A stretch of DNA of 64,000 bases from an uncultured Ilumatobacter sp. GTDB lineage: Bacteria > Actinomycetota > Acidimicrobiia > Acidimicrobiales > Ilumatobacteraceae. Shown one piece after another: positions 29,972 to 39,689 of this stretch (position 1 is its first letter; every line of letters starts with the position of its first letter). Position numbers and translations under genes: made by a program. The notes under the pieces were generated by a model, which saw only the letters and a list, made by a program, of their open reading frames with translations, did not search any database and was not told the origin of the DNA. The DNA is taken from NCBI GenBank assembly GCA_905182555.1, contig CAJJBX010000009.1, forward strand, positions 124,001 through 188,000, in the 5' to 3' direction.

Positions 29972-30733
29972 TCACCACCAAAGGGGATGACGCGATGCGA
30001 GCCCGGTCGCCACGACGAGGATCGCGCATTCGGCGACCTGCTCGACGGCGCCCAGAATGTCGCCGGATACACCACCGAACGCGCGGCGCGCCACAGCAGC
30101 GACCATGACAGCACTGATCAGCGCAGCGACGGCGAATGGTCCGACCCACCAACCCGTTGCCAGCGCCGTAATCGCGAGCGCTCCGGCCACCCCGGTCACG
30201 GTACGGGAGCGGGTGAGCGACCGGGCGTAGTCGGCACCGAGGCCATCGGTCGATACCGGCGGAGCCAAGCCCATAACACCAACAGCAGCTCCGCGGCCGA
30301 GTGTGTGTGCAGCGACCAGCGCCGCGAACGCTGCGGCTGGGGCCAAAGCTGCGATGCACGCGATGCGTAACACGATGGTTCCGCACATTGCAGCGACCCC
30401 GTAGCTGCCGTGTCGCGAGTCTTTGAGAATCTCGCGGCGACGCTCGGGCGTCCATCCGCCCATCGCATCAGCGGTGTCAGCGAGACCGTCTTCGTGGAAT
30501 GCGCCGGTGACGACGATGCCGAATAGAACGGCGACTGTTGCCGCCACGCCGGGTGTGGTCAGCTCCATGAGCCCCGCTGCAACTCCACCGATAGCGGCGC
30601 CGATTAATGCGCCGACGACGGGGAACCAGGGGACCGCCTTCGCAACATTCGGTGCGGCGCGCAGCCGAATCGGGATACGGGTTAAGAGCTGAGCGGCGCT
30701 CAGCGCACCCCACGGAGGGAGCCCGTTGCTCAC
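29972..30733 (-). CDS. cobS: Adenosylcobinamide-GDP ribazoletransferase
   Basis: LLTRIPIRLRAAPNVAKAVPWFPVVGALIGAAIGG...GAFHEDGLADTADAMGGWTPERRREILKDSRHGSYG. Confidence 0.95.
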   Translation of the reverse strand: MSNGLPPWGALSAAQLLTRIPIRLRAAPNVAKAVPWFPVVGALIGAAIGGVAAGLMELTTPGVAATVAVLFGIVVTGAFHEDGLADTADAMGGWTPERRREILKDSRHGSYGVAAMCGTIVLRIACIAALAPAAAFAALVAAHTLGRGAAVGVMGLAPPVSTDGLGADYARSLTRSRTVTGVAGALAITALATGWWVGPFAVAALISAVMVAAVARRAFGGVSGDILGAVEQVAECAILVVATGLASRHPLWW

Positions 30734-31716
30734 GCGAAGAACTCGGCGAAGGTCGGCACCTCGCTAATGCCGGCGCATGCCATCCGAATCAGCGGAACAG
30801 CCGCCATTGCGCCGGACCCTTCACCAAGCCGCATGTTGAGATCGAGCAACGGCCGCTTACCAAGGTGGTCAAGCAACTTGCGGTGGCCAGGCTCGGCGGA
30901 ACAATGGCCCACGATGCAATGGTCGAGCGAGCCGGTGTCAATCATCGCGAGCGGAAGGACCGATGCAGAAGTGACGTAGCCGTCGAGCACCACCGGGATC
31001 GACCGATGGCGCGCGGCGATGGTCGCAGCAGCGATTGCTGCGAGTTCGGCTCCTCCGACCTCACGCAAAATTTCGATCGGGTCGGTGATCCCGGCGATTC
31101 GGCGTTGCGCAGCCTGCACAGCATCGACCTTGCGGGCGAATCCTTCGTCGTCGACACCTGTGCCGCGGCCAACCCAGGACGCAGCGTCGCCACCTACGAG
31201 CGACGCAGCGATTGCGGCAGACGGCGTCGTGTTGCCGATGCCCATCTCGCCGAGTACCAGCAGGTCGCAGTCGAGCGCATCGACGGCGTCGAATGCCTGT
31301 TGGACCACTGCATCGAATCGTTCGGGCGTCATTGCTGCTTCGACCCGAATGTCGCCGGTGGGCCGCCCGACGCCGACGTCGACAGAGCGCAGCTCGGCGC
31401 CAGCAGCCCGAGCGAATGCGCTGATTGTTGCTTGGCCTGCCTCGAACGCGGCGAGCATCCCGGCGGTGACTTCGGGCGGATAGGCGCTGATGCCGGCGGC
31501 GGCCACGCCATGATCCGCCGCGAAAATCACCCCGACTGGGCGCTCGATGGCAGGTCGACCGGTGCGCTGCCAGCCGGCGACCCAGGCGGCGGTCTCGTCG
31601 AGCCACGCAAGAGCGCCGCCCGGGCGCAAAATTTGTGCAGCCCGCTCGGTAACGGCTTGGTGGGCCGCGCTGTCGCGCAGCGGCAGGCCGGCGAGGCGGC
31701 GGTGCAGCAGGGTCAT
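30730..31716 (-). CDS. cobT: Nicotinate-nucleotide-dimethylbenzimidazole phosphoribosyltransferase
   Basis: GVIFAADHGVAAAGISAYPPEVTAGML...LDCDLLVLGEMGIGNTTPSAAIAA...EPGHRKLLDHLGKRPLLDLNMRLGEGSGAMAAVPLI. Confidence 0.96.
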   Translation of the reverse strand: MTLLHRRLAGLPLRDSAAHQAVTERAAQILRPGGALAWLDETAAWVAGWQRTGRPAIERPVGVIFAADHGVAAAGISAYPPEVTAGMLAAFEAGQATISAFARAAGAELRSVDVGVGRPTGDIRVEAAMTPERFDAVVQQAFDAVDALDCDLLVLGEMGIGNTTPSAAIAASLVGGDAASWVGRGTGVDDEGFARKVDAVQAAQRRIAGITDPIEILREVGGAELAAIAAATIAARHRSIPVVLDGYVTSASVLPLAMIDTGSLDHCIVGHCSAEPGHRKLLDHLGKRPLLDLNMRLGEGSGAMAAVPLIRMACAGISEVPTFAEFFA

Positions 31717-31738
31717 GGCGTGGAGTCTGCCGGATGGG

Positions 31739-32290
31739 TCATTGGAAATCGTCGAGAAGCGTCCATGGATCTTCGAGCTTGGTCGCACGGCCGGCGACGA
31801 GGTGCAGGACCGTGTCAGCGGCGGCGGCCCACTCCTGGTTGACGAAACCATGTGCGTCTCGATAGCGACGAGCGAGGGCGTTTTCGGGCACGATTCCGAG
31901 CCCCACCTCGTTGGTGATGACCACGACAGGATCACTGCGCAACCCCACATTGGCGGCATCGGTTGTCGCCTGATTGCGGATGTACTGATCGCTCCTTCCG
32001 TCCCACATGAGGTTTGAGGTCCACAGGGTCAGGCAATCAATGATGATGAGGCCCTCAGGCACAGCGTCCACCGCAGTTGACAGATTGAGCTGCTCTTGGA
32101 TCGTTTGCCAATCGGCGGGACGTTCATTGATGTGACGTTCGATGCGCTGACGCATGTCGTCGTCGCTTGCCGGTGCGGTGGCGATGAAGGAAACCGGACC
32201 GGAACAGTCAGCTTGGTAGCGACGCCCGATATCGACAGCAAGCGAGCTCTTACCGCTGCGAGCGCCGCCGATGAGAACGGTGAGTGACAT
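31739..32290 (-). CDS. cobU: Bifunctional adenosylcobinamide kinase/adenosylcobinamide-phosphate guanylyltransferase
   Basis: MSLTVLIGGARSGKSSLAVDIG...FIATAPASDDDMRQRIERH...LIIDCLTLWTSNLM...VVITNEVGLGIVPENALARRYRD. Confidence 0.95.
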   Translation of the reverse strand: MSLTVLIGGARSGKSSLAVDIGRRYQADCSGPVSFIATAPASDDDMRQRIERHINERPADWQTIQEQLNLSTAVDAVPEGLIIIDCLTLWTSNLMWDGRSDQYIRNQATTDAANVGLRSDPVVVITNEVGLGIVPENALARRYRDAHGFVNQEWAAAADTVLHLVAGRATKLEDPWTLLDDFQ

Positions 32291-32310
32291 GTGGTACCTG
32301 CTGCGGTCCG

Positions 32311-32916
32311 CTAGAAGTCGATGCCGCGCATGGCACGAATGCCTTTGGTGTAAGCGTGCTTGATTTCGGTCATATCGGTCACTGTGTCTGCGAGCTCGAT
32401 CAGTTCGGGAGCGGCGTCGCGGCCAGTCACGATGACGTTGACGTGGCGTGGCCGGTCGGCGATTGGGCCGACGATGTCGGCGATCGGCAGCCAGCCGAAC
32501 GACGCAAGATAGGTCAGCTCGTCGAAGATCACCAGCTGGTGTTCGCCAGCCTCCATCAGCTCGATGGCCTTTGCCCACCCTTGGGCGGCGTGCGCCTTGT
32601 CATTTGTCAGGTCATTGGAATCCCAGGTGAATCCATCGCCGAACGAAAACCAGTCGACGCCGAGCTTGCGGCCCATCTTCTCTTCGCCGACATTCCAGTT
32701 GCCCGACTTAATGAATTGCACGACAGCGACGTTCCAGTCGCGTGCAAGTGCACGGATCATCATGCCGAACGCTGACGATGACTTGCCCTTGCCGTTCCCC
32801 GTGTTGACAATGACCAGCGAGTCCGCGCGCCGTAGTCCGTCAGGGCGTGGATCATCGGTCGGAGCAGTGTCAGGTGCGGTGACCGCGGTCTCGTCGTTTA
32901 AAATTTCACTGGTCAT
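32311..32916 (-). CDS. cobO: Cob(I)yrinic acid a,c-diamide adenosyltransferase
   Basis: LVIVNTGNGKGKSSSAFGMMIRALARDWNVAVVQFIKSGNWNVGE...HQLVIFDELTYL. Confidence 0.95.
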   Translation of the reverse strand: MTSEILNDETAVTAPDTAPTDDPRPDGLRRADSLVIVNTGNGKGKSSSAFGMMIRALARDWNVAVVQFIKSGNWNVGEEKMGRKLGVDWFSFGDGFTWDSNDLTNDKAHAAQGWAKAIELMEAGEHQLVIFDELTYLASFGWLPIADIVGPIADRPRHVNVIVTGRDAAPELIELADTVTDMTEIKHAYTKGIRAMRGIDF

Positions 32917-32954
32917 TAAGTGCGAAAGGTTACGGAGCCCCGCACTAAGATGTC

Positions 32955-33115
32955 CACTTCACGTCAAAGTGAAACGTCGTACAACGCAGCGAAGTCTGGT
33001 GAGATTCCAGCACTGTCCCGCAACGGTGGTCTCGAAGTAATTCGAGCGAGTCCGGTCGCCTGCTCGTACAACGCGAAATCAATCCCTCGAGGCAAGGGAA
33101 GGTTCGCATCTGGTG
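32955..33115 (+). ncRNA. Cobalamin riboswitch (approximate bounds)
   Basis: Core TCTGGTGAGATTCCAGCACTGTCCCGCAACGGTG...GAGTCCGGTCGCCTGCTCG between divergent cobalamin genes, upstream of a cobalamin-type ABC transporter. Confidence 0.85.
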
Positions 33116-33180
33116 GTTTTCTGCCGGATGAGCCCAGCTTGTCCTCCATCACACCCCTCGTTATCGAGGCAGGAGGAACA

Positions 33181-34160
33181 ATGCGTTCAACAGAACGGTC
33201 CACCCGCAAGAAACTCATCGGTGCCGTAGTGGCACTCGCCTTCGTTGCAGCCGCATGCGGCAGCGACGCAGCCGACAACACGAGCGCAGACGCTCCGACC
33301 GGAACGGAGGCACCCGCTCCGACCGGAACGGAGGCACCCGTCGAGGCAGAGCCGGCCAGCACCGAGGCCCCGGCTGACACAACCCCCGCAGAAGTCGAGG
33401 AGCCCGGCGTTCCAGAGCGAATCATTTCGCTCAGCCCGACGCATACCGAGATCATGTTCGCGATCGGTGCGGGCGAACTACTCGTTGCTGTCGACGACTT
33501 ATCGCTTTGCGGCGCAGAACCTAGCTGGGAGGTCTTTGGGCGAGTCGACCGGGCCTCTGCCGGGTGTAGGGGTCGTGTCTCGAGACGGCTTGCTGACCCC
33601 CCCTGCCGTCTCGGCGACCAGCTCGCAGAGCATGCACCTCGACTGGTCGGCCATGGCGCCGCTGGGCTGCAGCAGTTTGCTCACGTGGCAAGTGCTGCAC
33701 CGTCGAAACGGCGCTGCTGGCGACGCTTGACATGCAGACCCGTCTCGCCGCAGCGATCGCTGCAGCACCGCAGGCCGAAGCTTCGTTGAGCATTTACCAC
33801 GAGCTCGATCCGACGTTCTACAGCTCGGACTCGACGACGTTCATCGGTGAGATCTACACATTGCTCGGACTCCAGAACATCGCCGACCAGGCTGAGGGTG
33901 ACAACTTCGGATACCCGCAGCTGAATGCTGAGTTCATCGTTTCTGCCAACCCGGACCTGATCTTCCTTTCTGACACCAAGTGCTGTGACCAGACCATCGA
34001 AACAATTGGCGCCCGCGATGGCTGGGACGTCATCGCTGCGGTCCAGAACGGCAACGTCATTGAGATGGATGATGACGTTGCGTCACGTTGGGGCCCGCGT
34101 GTCGTTGACTACGTGGAAGCAGTTTCGGCAGCGATTCAAGCCGCTGCGATTCCGGCGTAG
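33181..34160 (+). CDS. ABC transporter substrate-binding protein (BtuF/FecB-like lipoprotein); middle about 33510-33735 scrambled by frameshifts
   Basis: Lipoprotein signal FVAAACGSDAADN; PERIISLSPTHTEIMFAIGAGELLVAVDD; C-terminal part LSIYHELDPTFYSSDSTTFIGEIYTLLGLQNIAD. Confidence 0.85.
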
Positions 34161-34170
34161 TTTCTTTCTG

Positions 34171-35240
34171 ATGTCTTCTCTCGCAACGAGCTCCGAACAG
34201 GCAGTGCCTGCGCGGGGCCCGTTGCGAGATGGAGTCTGGTTCATGGGTGCCGCCACGGTGCTGCTTGCGGCGATCGTGTTCGGCTCTTCGATCGGGCCGG
34301 CCGGGCCCGATTGGTGGCGTGTGCCGCTCGAGCTCCTCAACCGTCTGCCGCTAATCGACTTCGATTCAGGTGTGTCTGACGGTGAATGGGCAATTGTCTG
34401 GAAGATCCGGATGCCGCGCGTCGTCCTCGGTGGGCTTGTCGGCGGCATGTTGTCGATCGCTGGAGCCGCCTATCAGGGCGTGTTCCGCAACCCACTCGTT
34501 GATCCCTACCTCCTTGGTGCAGCAGCCGGAGCCGGCCTCGGGGCGACCATTGGCCTGACGATCGGTCGCAGCGCCACCTCCGGCTGGCCAGTCGATCCTG
34601 TCCCTGCAATCGCATTCGTCTTCGCTGTCACAACAGTGATGGTCACGTACGCAGTCGGTGCGGCGTTCGGTGGTTCGCGCACCGGTGTCACGCTCGTCTT
34701 GGCCGGTGTCGCAGTGGTGTCGTTCACGTCTGCAATTCAGGCGTTCATCTTGCAGCGCAATCTTGACGTAATTCGCGAGGTGACGCGCTGGCTGCTCGGC
34801 AGCCTCACTCGATTAGTGAGAGACGTTCGGCTCGTCTTGCCATGCTCTCCCTTGATCTGTTTTTGATCATGCATCGTCGACACCTCGATGTGTTTCGTGT
34901 CGGCGACGAAGAAGCCGCAACGTTGGGTGTTTCGGTTCCCCGAACCCGGCTGGTCATCGTGGTTGCCGCAACACTTGGAACTGCTGCGGTGGTGTCAGTG
35001 AGCGGGCTGATTGGCTTCGTTGGCCTGGTCGTGCCACACGTGATTCGACTCATCGCCGGAGCAGGGCACCGGCGACTCTTGCCGCTCTCGATGATGGGAG
35101 GGGCCGCATTCATGATCCTTGCCGATGTTCCCGGGCGAATGCTGACACGGCCAGCAGAGACCCCGATTGGGATTGTCACGGCGTTCGTCGGGGCCCCGTT
35201 CTTTCTGTATCTCCTCCGCACGAGGCGCGTCGGAGCATGA
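34171..35240 (+). CDS. Iron/cobalamin ABC transporter permease (BtuC/FecCD family), frameshift near 34805-34840
   Basis: RMPRVVLGGLVGGMLSIAGAAYQGVFRNPLVDPYLLGAAAGAGLGA...; then VSGLIGFVGLVVPHVIRLIAGAGHRRLLPLS. Confidence 0.9.
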
Positions 35241-36040
35241 GCACTCTGACGCTGGAGGACGTTGTAGTTCGCTACAACAAGCGTGGTGTGTCGGCGTTGG
35301 CTGGCTATTCCGATGTGATTTTGCCTGGCGAGTGGCTCGGCCTTATTGGGCCGAACGGTGCCGGCAAGTCGTCGTTACTGAAGGCGATTGCCGGACTGGT
35401 TCGTTCTGATGGTTGTCTCGCTGTCGATGGCGTTGTACTTGGCGACCTCAACGACCGGTCTCGAGCAGCGCTTGTTGCTTATGTTGCGCAGGATCCGTTG
35501 ATTCCCAACGACATGACCACACGTGAATACGTGCTGCTCGGTCGGACGCCCTACATTGGCTACTTCGGCTCACCGACCAGAGCCGATCACCGAGTCGTTG
35601 ACGATGTACTCGAACGGCTTCGCCTCGGTGGGTTCGCCAACCGCTTACTTGGTGAACTGAGCGGGGGAGAGCGCCAACGCATCGTTCTTGCTCGGGCGCT
35701 GGCTCAGCAGGCGCCGATCTTGCTGCTTGATGAGCCGACGTCAGCTCTCGACATCGGTCACCAGCAGCAGGCGCTCGAACTGGTGGCCGAACTCCGTCGA
35801 ACCGAGGAAATCACCGTGATCAGTGCGTTGCATGATTTGACGCTTGCGGGGACCTACACCGACCGCTTGGTGATGCTTCACCACGGTGATGTTGTTGCAT
35901 CTGGTGATGCTGCTGATGTGCTTACGGCAGACCGTCTCGGTCAGATCTACAACGTGTGTGTCACGGTTGAAGTGGACGTTGATGAGTTGGGCAACCGTCA
36001 GGTGGTCGTTGTCCCGCGCCGTGGCTTCCCCGCGCCATGA
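35237..36040 (+). CDS. ABC transporter ATP-binding protein (BtuD/FepC-like)
   Basis: GLIGPNGAGKSSLLKAIAGLV...LSGGERQRIVLARALAQQAPILLLDEPTSALDIGHQQQ. Confidence 0.94.
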   Translation: MSTLTLEDVVVRYNKRGVSALAGYSDVILPGEWLGLIGPNGAGKSSLLKAIAGLVRSDGCLAVDGVVLGDLNDRSRAALVAYVAQDPLIPNDMTTREYVLLGRTPYIGYFGSPTRADHRVVDDVLERLRLGGFANRLLGELSGGERQRIVLARALAQQAPILLLDEPTSALDIGHQQQALELVAELRRTEEITVISALHDLTLAGTYTDRLVMLHHGDVVASGDAADVLTADRLGQIYNVCVTVEVDVDELGNRQVVVVPRRGFPAP

Positions 36041-37446
36041 CTGCTCACCGTCCGCTGATGGTGCTCGGTTGCACGTCTGATGCGGGCAAGTCGCTCCTCG
36101 TCACGGCGTTGTGTGCCTGGTTCCGAGGTCAGGGTGTTCGCGTCGCTCCGTTCAAGGCGCAGAATATGTCGAACAACGCCCGCGTCGTGGCGACATCTCA
36201 CGGCAGCGGGGAAATTGGGGTTGCGCAGTGGTTGCAAGCCAGAGCAGCTGGCGTGGAGCCTGATGTCCGGATGAACCCGGTGCTCCTCAAGCCAGAAGCC
36301 GATACGCGGAGCCAAGTCGTGGTGCGTGGCATCGTTGATCGGGAGTTGACAGCTACGCCCTGGCAAGAACGTCACGATGCGCTCTGGACACCGATGGCCG
36401 AGGGGTTTGATGCCCTCGCGTCCGAATTCGATCTCGTTGTGATCGAGGGAGCGGGGAGCCCGGCCGAGATTAACCTCGTTGATCAGGTCAACAACCGGAT
36501 GGTTGAGCACGCTGATGCTGCAGCGCTACTGGTCAGCGACATCGATCGTGGTGGATCGTTTGCCCACCTGTATGGAACCTGGGCGCTGGTCCCCGAGGCA
36601 ACCCGTGAGCGGCTCGCCGGGTACGTCCTGAATAAGTTTCGAGGTGACCCAACGCTGCTCGTGCCGGCCCCGGCGCGATTGACCGAGCTGACGGGAATGG
36701 CTGATGCAGGCGTCTTGCCGATGTTGCGTCATCGGCTCCCCCGCGAAGAGGGAGCAGTCGAGCATGGTGAGGCACCATCGGGCGCACCACTGGTCGTGAT
36801 GCCGCGGCTTCCATTCGGCTCGAACCTCGACGAGTTTCACATGCTGAGCCATGCTGCGAGCGTTCGTTGGGCGACTGACGTGGCCTCTTTCGAGCAGGCC
36901 GACATCGTGCTTTTGCCGGGTTCCAAGCACGTCGTTGCTGATCTGGCATGGATGCGCGAGCGCGGTCTCGATGTTGCGGTCGCTCAGGCGGCTGCTTCCG
37001 GGACGCCAGTGATCGGTGTGTGTGGCGGAGCGATGATGTTGGGATTGTCGCTCGACGATCTGACTCATGCTGAAGGCCTCGCCGGTGGATCTGCTCAGAT
37101 GCTTGGGTTACTGCCCATTCGGACGACGATGGTTGATGAAAAACTGACTGTCCGGTCGAGCATCGACTGGGAGGGCGAACAGCACGACGGCTACGAGATC
37201 AGATATGGCCAGGTGTCTGGAGGGGACGATCTGGTGATCGGCCGGAGCGAACTCGGCCCGGTCGCCTGGCGCAGCGGCAACGTCGTTGCCACCACGGTCC
37301 ACGGTCTTTTCGAAGATGCAGCATTCGTTGATCGGCTGCTCGGCATTCGCATCAGCTCGGTGCTGGACGACACGTTCAGCCAACTCGCTGATGCCGTGGA
37401 GCAACATCTCGACACGGAGCTGCTACGCCGCCTCATTTCGATGTGA
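36037..37446 (+). CDS. cobQ: Cobyric acid synthase
   Basis: PLMVLGCTSDAGKSLLVTALCAWFRGQGVRVAPFKAQNMSNNARV...LLPGSKHVVADLAWMR...VIGVCGGAMMLG. Confidence 0.95.
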   Translation: MTAHRPLMVLGCTSDAGKSLLVTALCAWFRGQGVRVAPFKAQNMSNNARVVATSHGSGEIGVAQWLQARAAGVEPDVRMNPVLLKPEADTRSQVVVRGIVDRELTATPWQERHDALWTPMAEGFDALASEFDLVVIEGAGSPAEINLVDQVNNRMVEHADAAALLVSDIDRGGSFAHLYGTWALVPEATRERLAGYVLNKFRGDPTLLVPAPARLTELTGMADAGVLPMLRHRLPREEGAVEHGEAPSGAPLVVMPRLPFGSNLDEFHMLSHAASVRWATDVASFEQADIVLLPGSKHVVADLAWMRERGLDVAVAQAAASGTPVIGVCGGAMMLGLSLDDLTHAEGLAGGSAQMLGLLPIRTTMVDEKLTVRSSIDWEGEQHDGYEIRYGQVSGGDDLVIGRSELGPVAWRSGNVVATTVHGLFEDAAFVDRLLGIRISSVLDDTFSQLADAVEQHLDTELLRRLISM

Positions 37447-37450
37447 CACT

Positions 37451-38470
37451 TCACCAGAAGCGGAGGTCGATGTCCCACTTGTCGGTGATGGTGTCTCCGT
37501 TGACAACCCACATCTGCTTGTGCTTGGCAACGGTGGGGTCAACGTGTGCCGGGAGCAGCCTTGTGCGGTCACCGACTTTCCAGTCGGTCAGCTCGGTGGG
37601 CGACAGCGTCGTGTGCTCGTCGGAGCAGAAGAAGACTTTGCCGCCAGCCCACGATGGCTTGCCGTGGTCCATTCCGAGTGACTTGAGGCCGCAGTCCACG
37701 ACGATCCAGCCTTTCGGGCTGACGGAGATGACGGTAGCGAGCACGCTGAGGGCGCACTCGAAGGGGAGGTCGAGCTCGAGGTACTGGGTGTCCATCAGGG
37801 AATAGCTACCGGCCTGGATTTCGGTGCACCACGTGTTGGAATCAAACGTGCCGGTGCCACCACCGGACACGATCTCACCTCCGACGCGCTCGGCAGCTTC
37901 GAGCAGGATCGACGTGGCTGCTCCGACCTTGTCGACACGTTCGCTGCGGTCGTGGACCATCATGAGATGGCCCTCGTAGCCCATGACGCCACGGACATCG
38001 AGACCAGCTCGGCGTGCCTTGTCGGCGAGCAGCGGTGCATCGTCGACCGAACAGCCGCAGCGGGGAAGGCCGATTTCGACGTCGATGAGCACGCTTCGAA
38101 TACCGCCAGCGATGGCGGCGTCGAGGGTGGTGTCGGAGTCGACCGCAATGGTGATGTTGGCGGCGTCCGCCAACGCCCCGAGGCGAGCGACGTCAAGCGA
38201 CTCGTTGGCGAGGAGGAGGTCATTGCCGAGCCCGGCTCTGGCCATGCCCTCGATTTCGAGGGGTGTGGCTGCACAGAATGCGGTGTGTCCGCCATCGGCG
38301 AGGCGGCGCGCCATGGCGGTCGACTTGAATGCCTTGACGTGCGGGCGGAGCTTGTTGCCCGGCAGGACGGCGTCCATCGCCGCGCAGTTCGCTTCGAAGA
38401 TCGATGACTCGACGACGAGAGCCGGTGTCCGAAGTTCGTCGGTTGTAGTCGGATCCAGTTCGTTGGGCAC
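37451..38470 (-). CDS. D-threonine aldolase/D-serine dehydratase-like (DSD1-type) alanine racemase family
   Basis: ELRTPALVVESSIFEANCAAMDAVLPGNKLRPHVKAFKSTAMARR...VSGGGTGTFDSN..CTEIQAGSYSLMD. Confidence 0.9.
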   Translation of the reverse strand: MPNELDPTTTDELRTPALVVESSIFEANCAAMDAVLPGNKLRPHVKAFKSTAMARRLADGGHTAFCAATPLEIEGMARAGLGNDLLLANESLDVARLGALADAANITIAVDSDTTLDAAIAGGIRSVLIDVEIGLPRCGCSVDDAPLLADKARRAGLDVRGVMGYEGHLMMVHDRSERVDKVGAATSILLEAAERVGGEIVSGGGTGTFDSNTWCTEIQAGSYSLMDTQYLELDLPFECALSVLATVISVSPKGWIVVDCGLKSLGMDHGKPSWAGGKVFFCSDEHTTLSPTELTDWKVGDRTRLLPAHVDPTVAKHKQMWVVNGDTITDKWDIDLRFW

Positions 38471-38487
38471 CCGCCCAAAATATCAGG

Positions 38488-39075
38488 TCAGTGCAGGTTG
38501 TCGAGAAAGGATCTGAGCTGTTGGCGTTGGACTCGTCGATGTGACGGCGACGGGTTAAGAACCGCCTGCATGCTCAGTCCGTCCATCAGCGTGAGGAATT
38601 CGTCGGCGATCGCTTTGGCCGAACGACCTGCGTCGATTTCCTCGGCGGCTTGCGCCTGCTTCGTGTACCGCATCAAGACCTTTGTCAACTGGCGACGTTG
38701 ATCGTGGTACCAGACAGCAAGCTCGGGTGATCCAACCGATGCGGCGACGAACGACAGCTCGGCCTGCGCTTCCCCCAGCCGAGCGTCATCGAGCGGGAGG
38801 AGCTCGCGCATGAGCTCGCCAAGCGCATCCAGTCCCGACAGCCCAGCGAGGCGCTCGGTCAATCGCATGCGGATTCGCTCGTAGAACCGCTCGAGGAGCT
38901 GGCGGACAAGGTCGTCTTTGTTGGCGAAGTAGTGCGACAGCGCGCCCTTGGCTTCTCCTGCAGCGTCGGTCACTCGGCGCGTGGTCAACCCATCGAGGCC
39001 GTGCTCCAACAGCACCTGGCCAGCGGCGTCGAGGAGTTGCCCGCGACGCTCGACATGATCCACGATTTTGGGCAC
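38488..39075 (-). CDS. TetR family transcriptional regulator
   Basis: RRGQLLDAAGQVLLEHGLDGLTTRRVTDAAGEAKGALSHYFANKDDLV. Confidence 0.93.
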   Translation of the reverse strand: MPKIVDHVERRGQLLDAAGQVLLEHGLDGLTTRRVTDAAGEAKGALSHYFANKDDLVRQLLERFYERIRMRLTERLAGLSGLDALGELMRELLPLDDARLGEAQAELSFVAASVGSPELAVWYHDQRRQLTKVLMRYTKQAQAAEEIDAGRSAKAIADEFLTLMDGLSMQAVLNPSPSHRRVQRQQLRSFLDNLH

Positions 39076-39094
39076 TCGCCCAACGTAGCTTCTC

Positions 39095-39658
39095 TCAGAC
39101 CTTTTCCATGCGAGTCAGTGGGCCCGCGGGGAAACGGATCTTGATCCCATCGTCTGCTGCAACAATGCCGCCTGCGATGACGACACCCATGACGCCGGTA
39201 CGTCCGATCTTGGGCCCTTCGGGGTTGTCTTGATCGTCGATAAACATCATCTTCATCAAGCCGTCGCCGACGGACTTGATCTGTGGGCACGGGTTGCGGA
39301 GGCCAGTCAGCGCCACCAGGGCCGTATCGCCGATGCGGAGCATCGAACCGACAGGGAGGCTGATCAGGTCGATTCCGGTCGTCGTAATGTTTTCGCCGAG
39401 TTGGCCCGCAACGACGTTGTGGCCCGCACTGTTGACTTCGTCAAGTAGCTCGCTCATGACGAGGTGGATTTGACGGAGGTTTGGCTGGTCGGGGTTCGCT
39501 GCCACGCGCGAGCGGTGCTTGACCTTGGCGCCTTGGTGGGCATCGCCGTTCACGCCCAGCCCGGCAACCAACTCGATTGATTCGCAGGTGGCCTTTGAGA
39601 AGGTGTGCTCGTCGCTGCGGTGGACTGCAGCGACCGCTCCAATCAGATCCGGATCCAT
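39095..39658 (-). CDS. MOSC domain-containing protein
   Basis: VAGLGVNGDAHQG...HRSRVAANPDQPNLRQIHLVMSELLDEV...AGQLGENITTTGIDL..LPVGSMLRIG. Confidence 0.9.
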   Translation of the reverse strand: MDPDLIGAVAAVHRSDEHTFSKATCESIELVAGLGVNGDAHQGAKVKHRSRVAANPDQPNLRQIHLVMSELLDEVNSAGHNVVAGQLGENITTTGIDLISLPVGSMLRIGDTALVALTGLRNPCPQIKSVGDGLMKMMFIDDQDNPEGPKIGRTGVMGVVIAGGIVAADDGIKIRFPAGPLTRMEKV

Positions 39659-39689
39659 GTACTGAGCGTAGAGGACATACGATTATCCG

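Noticed and set aside
30607-31842. 411-aa plus-strand ORF opposite cobT/cobS
   Set aside because: cobT and cobS motifs are unambiguous on the minus strand; the plus ORF is compositional.
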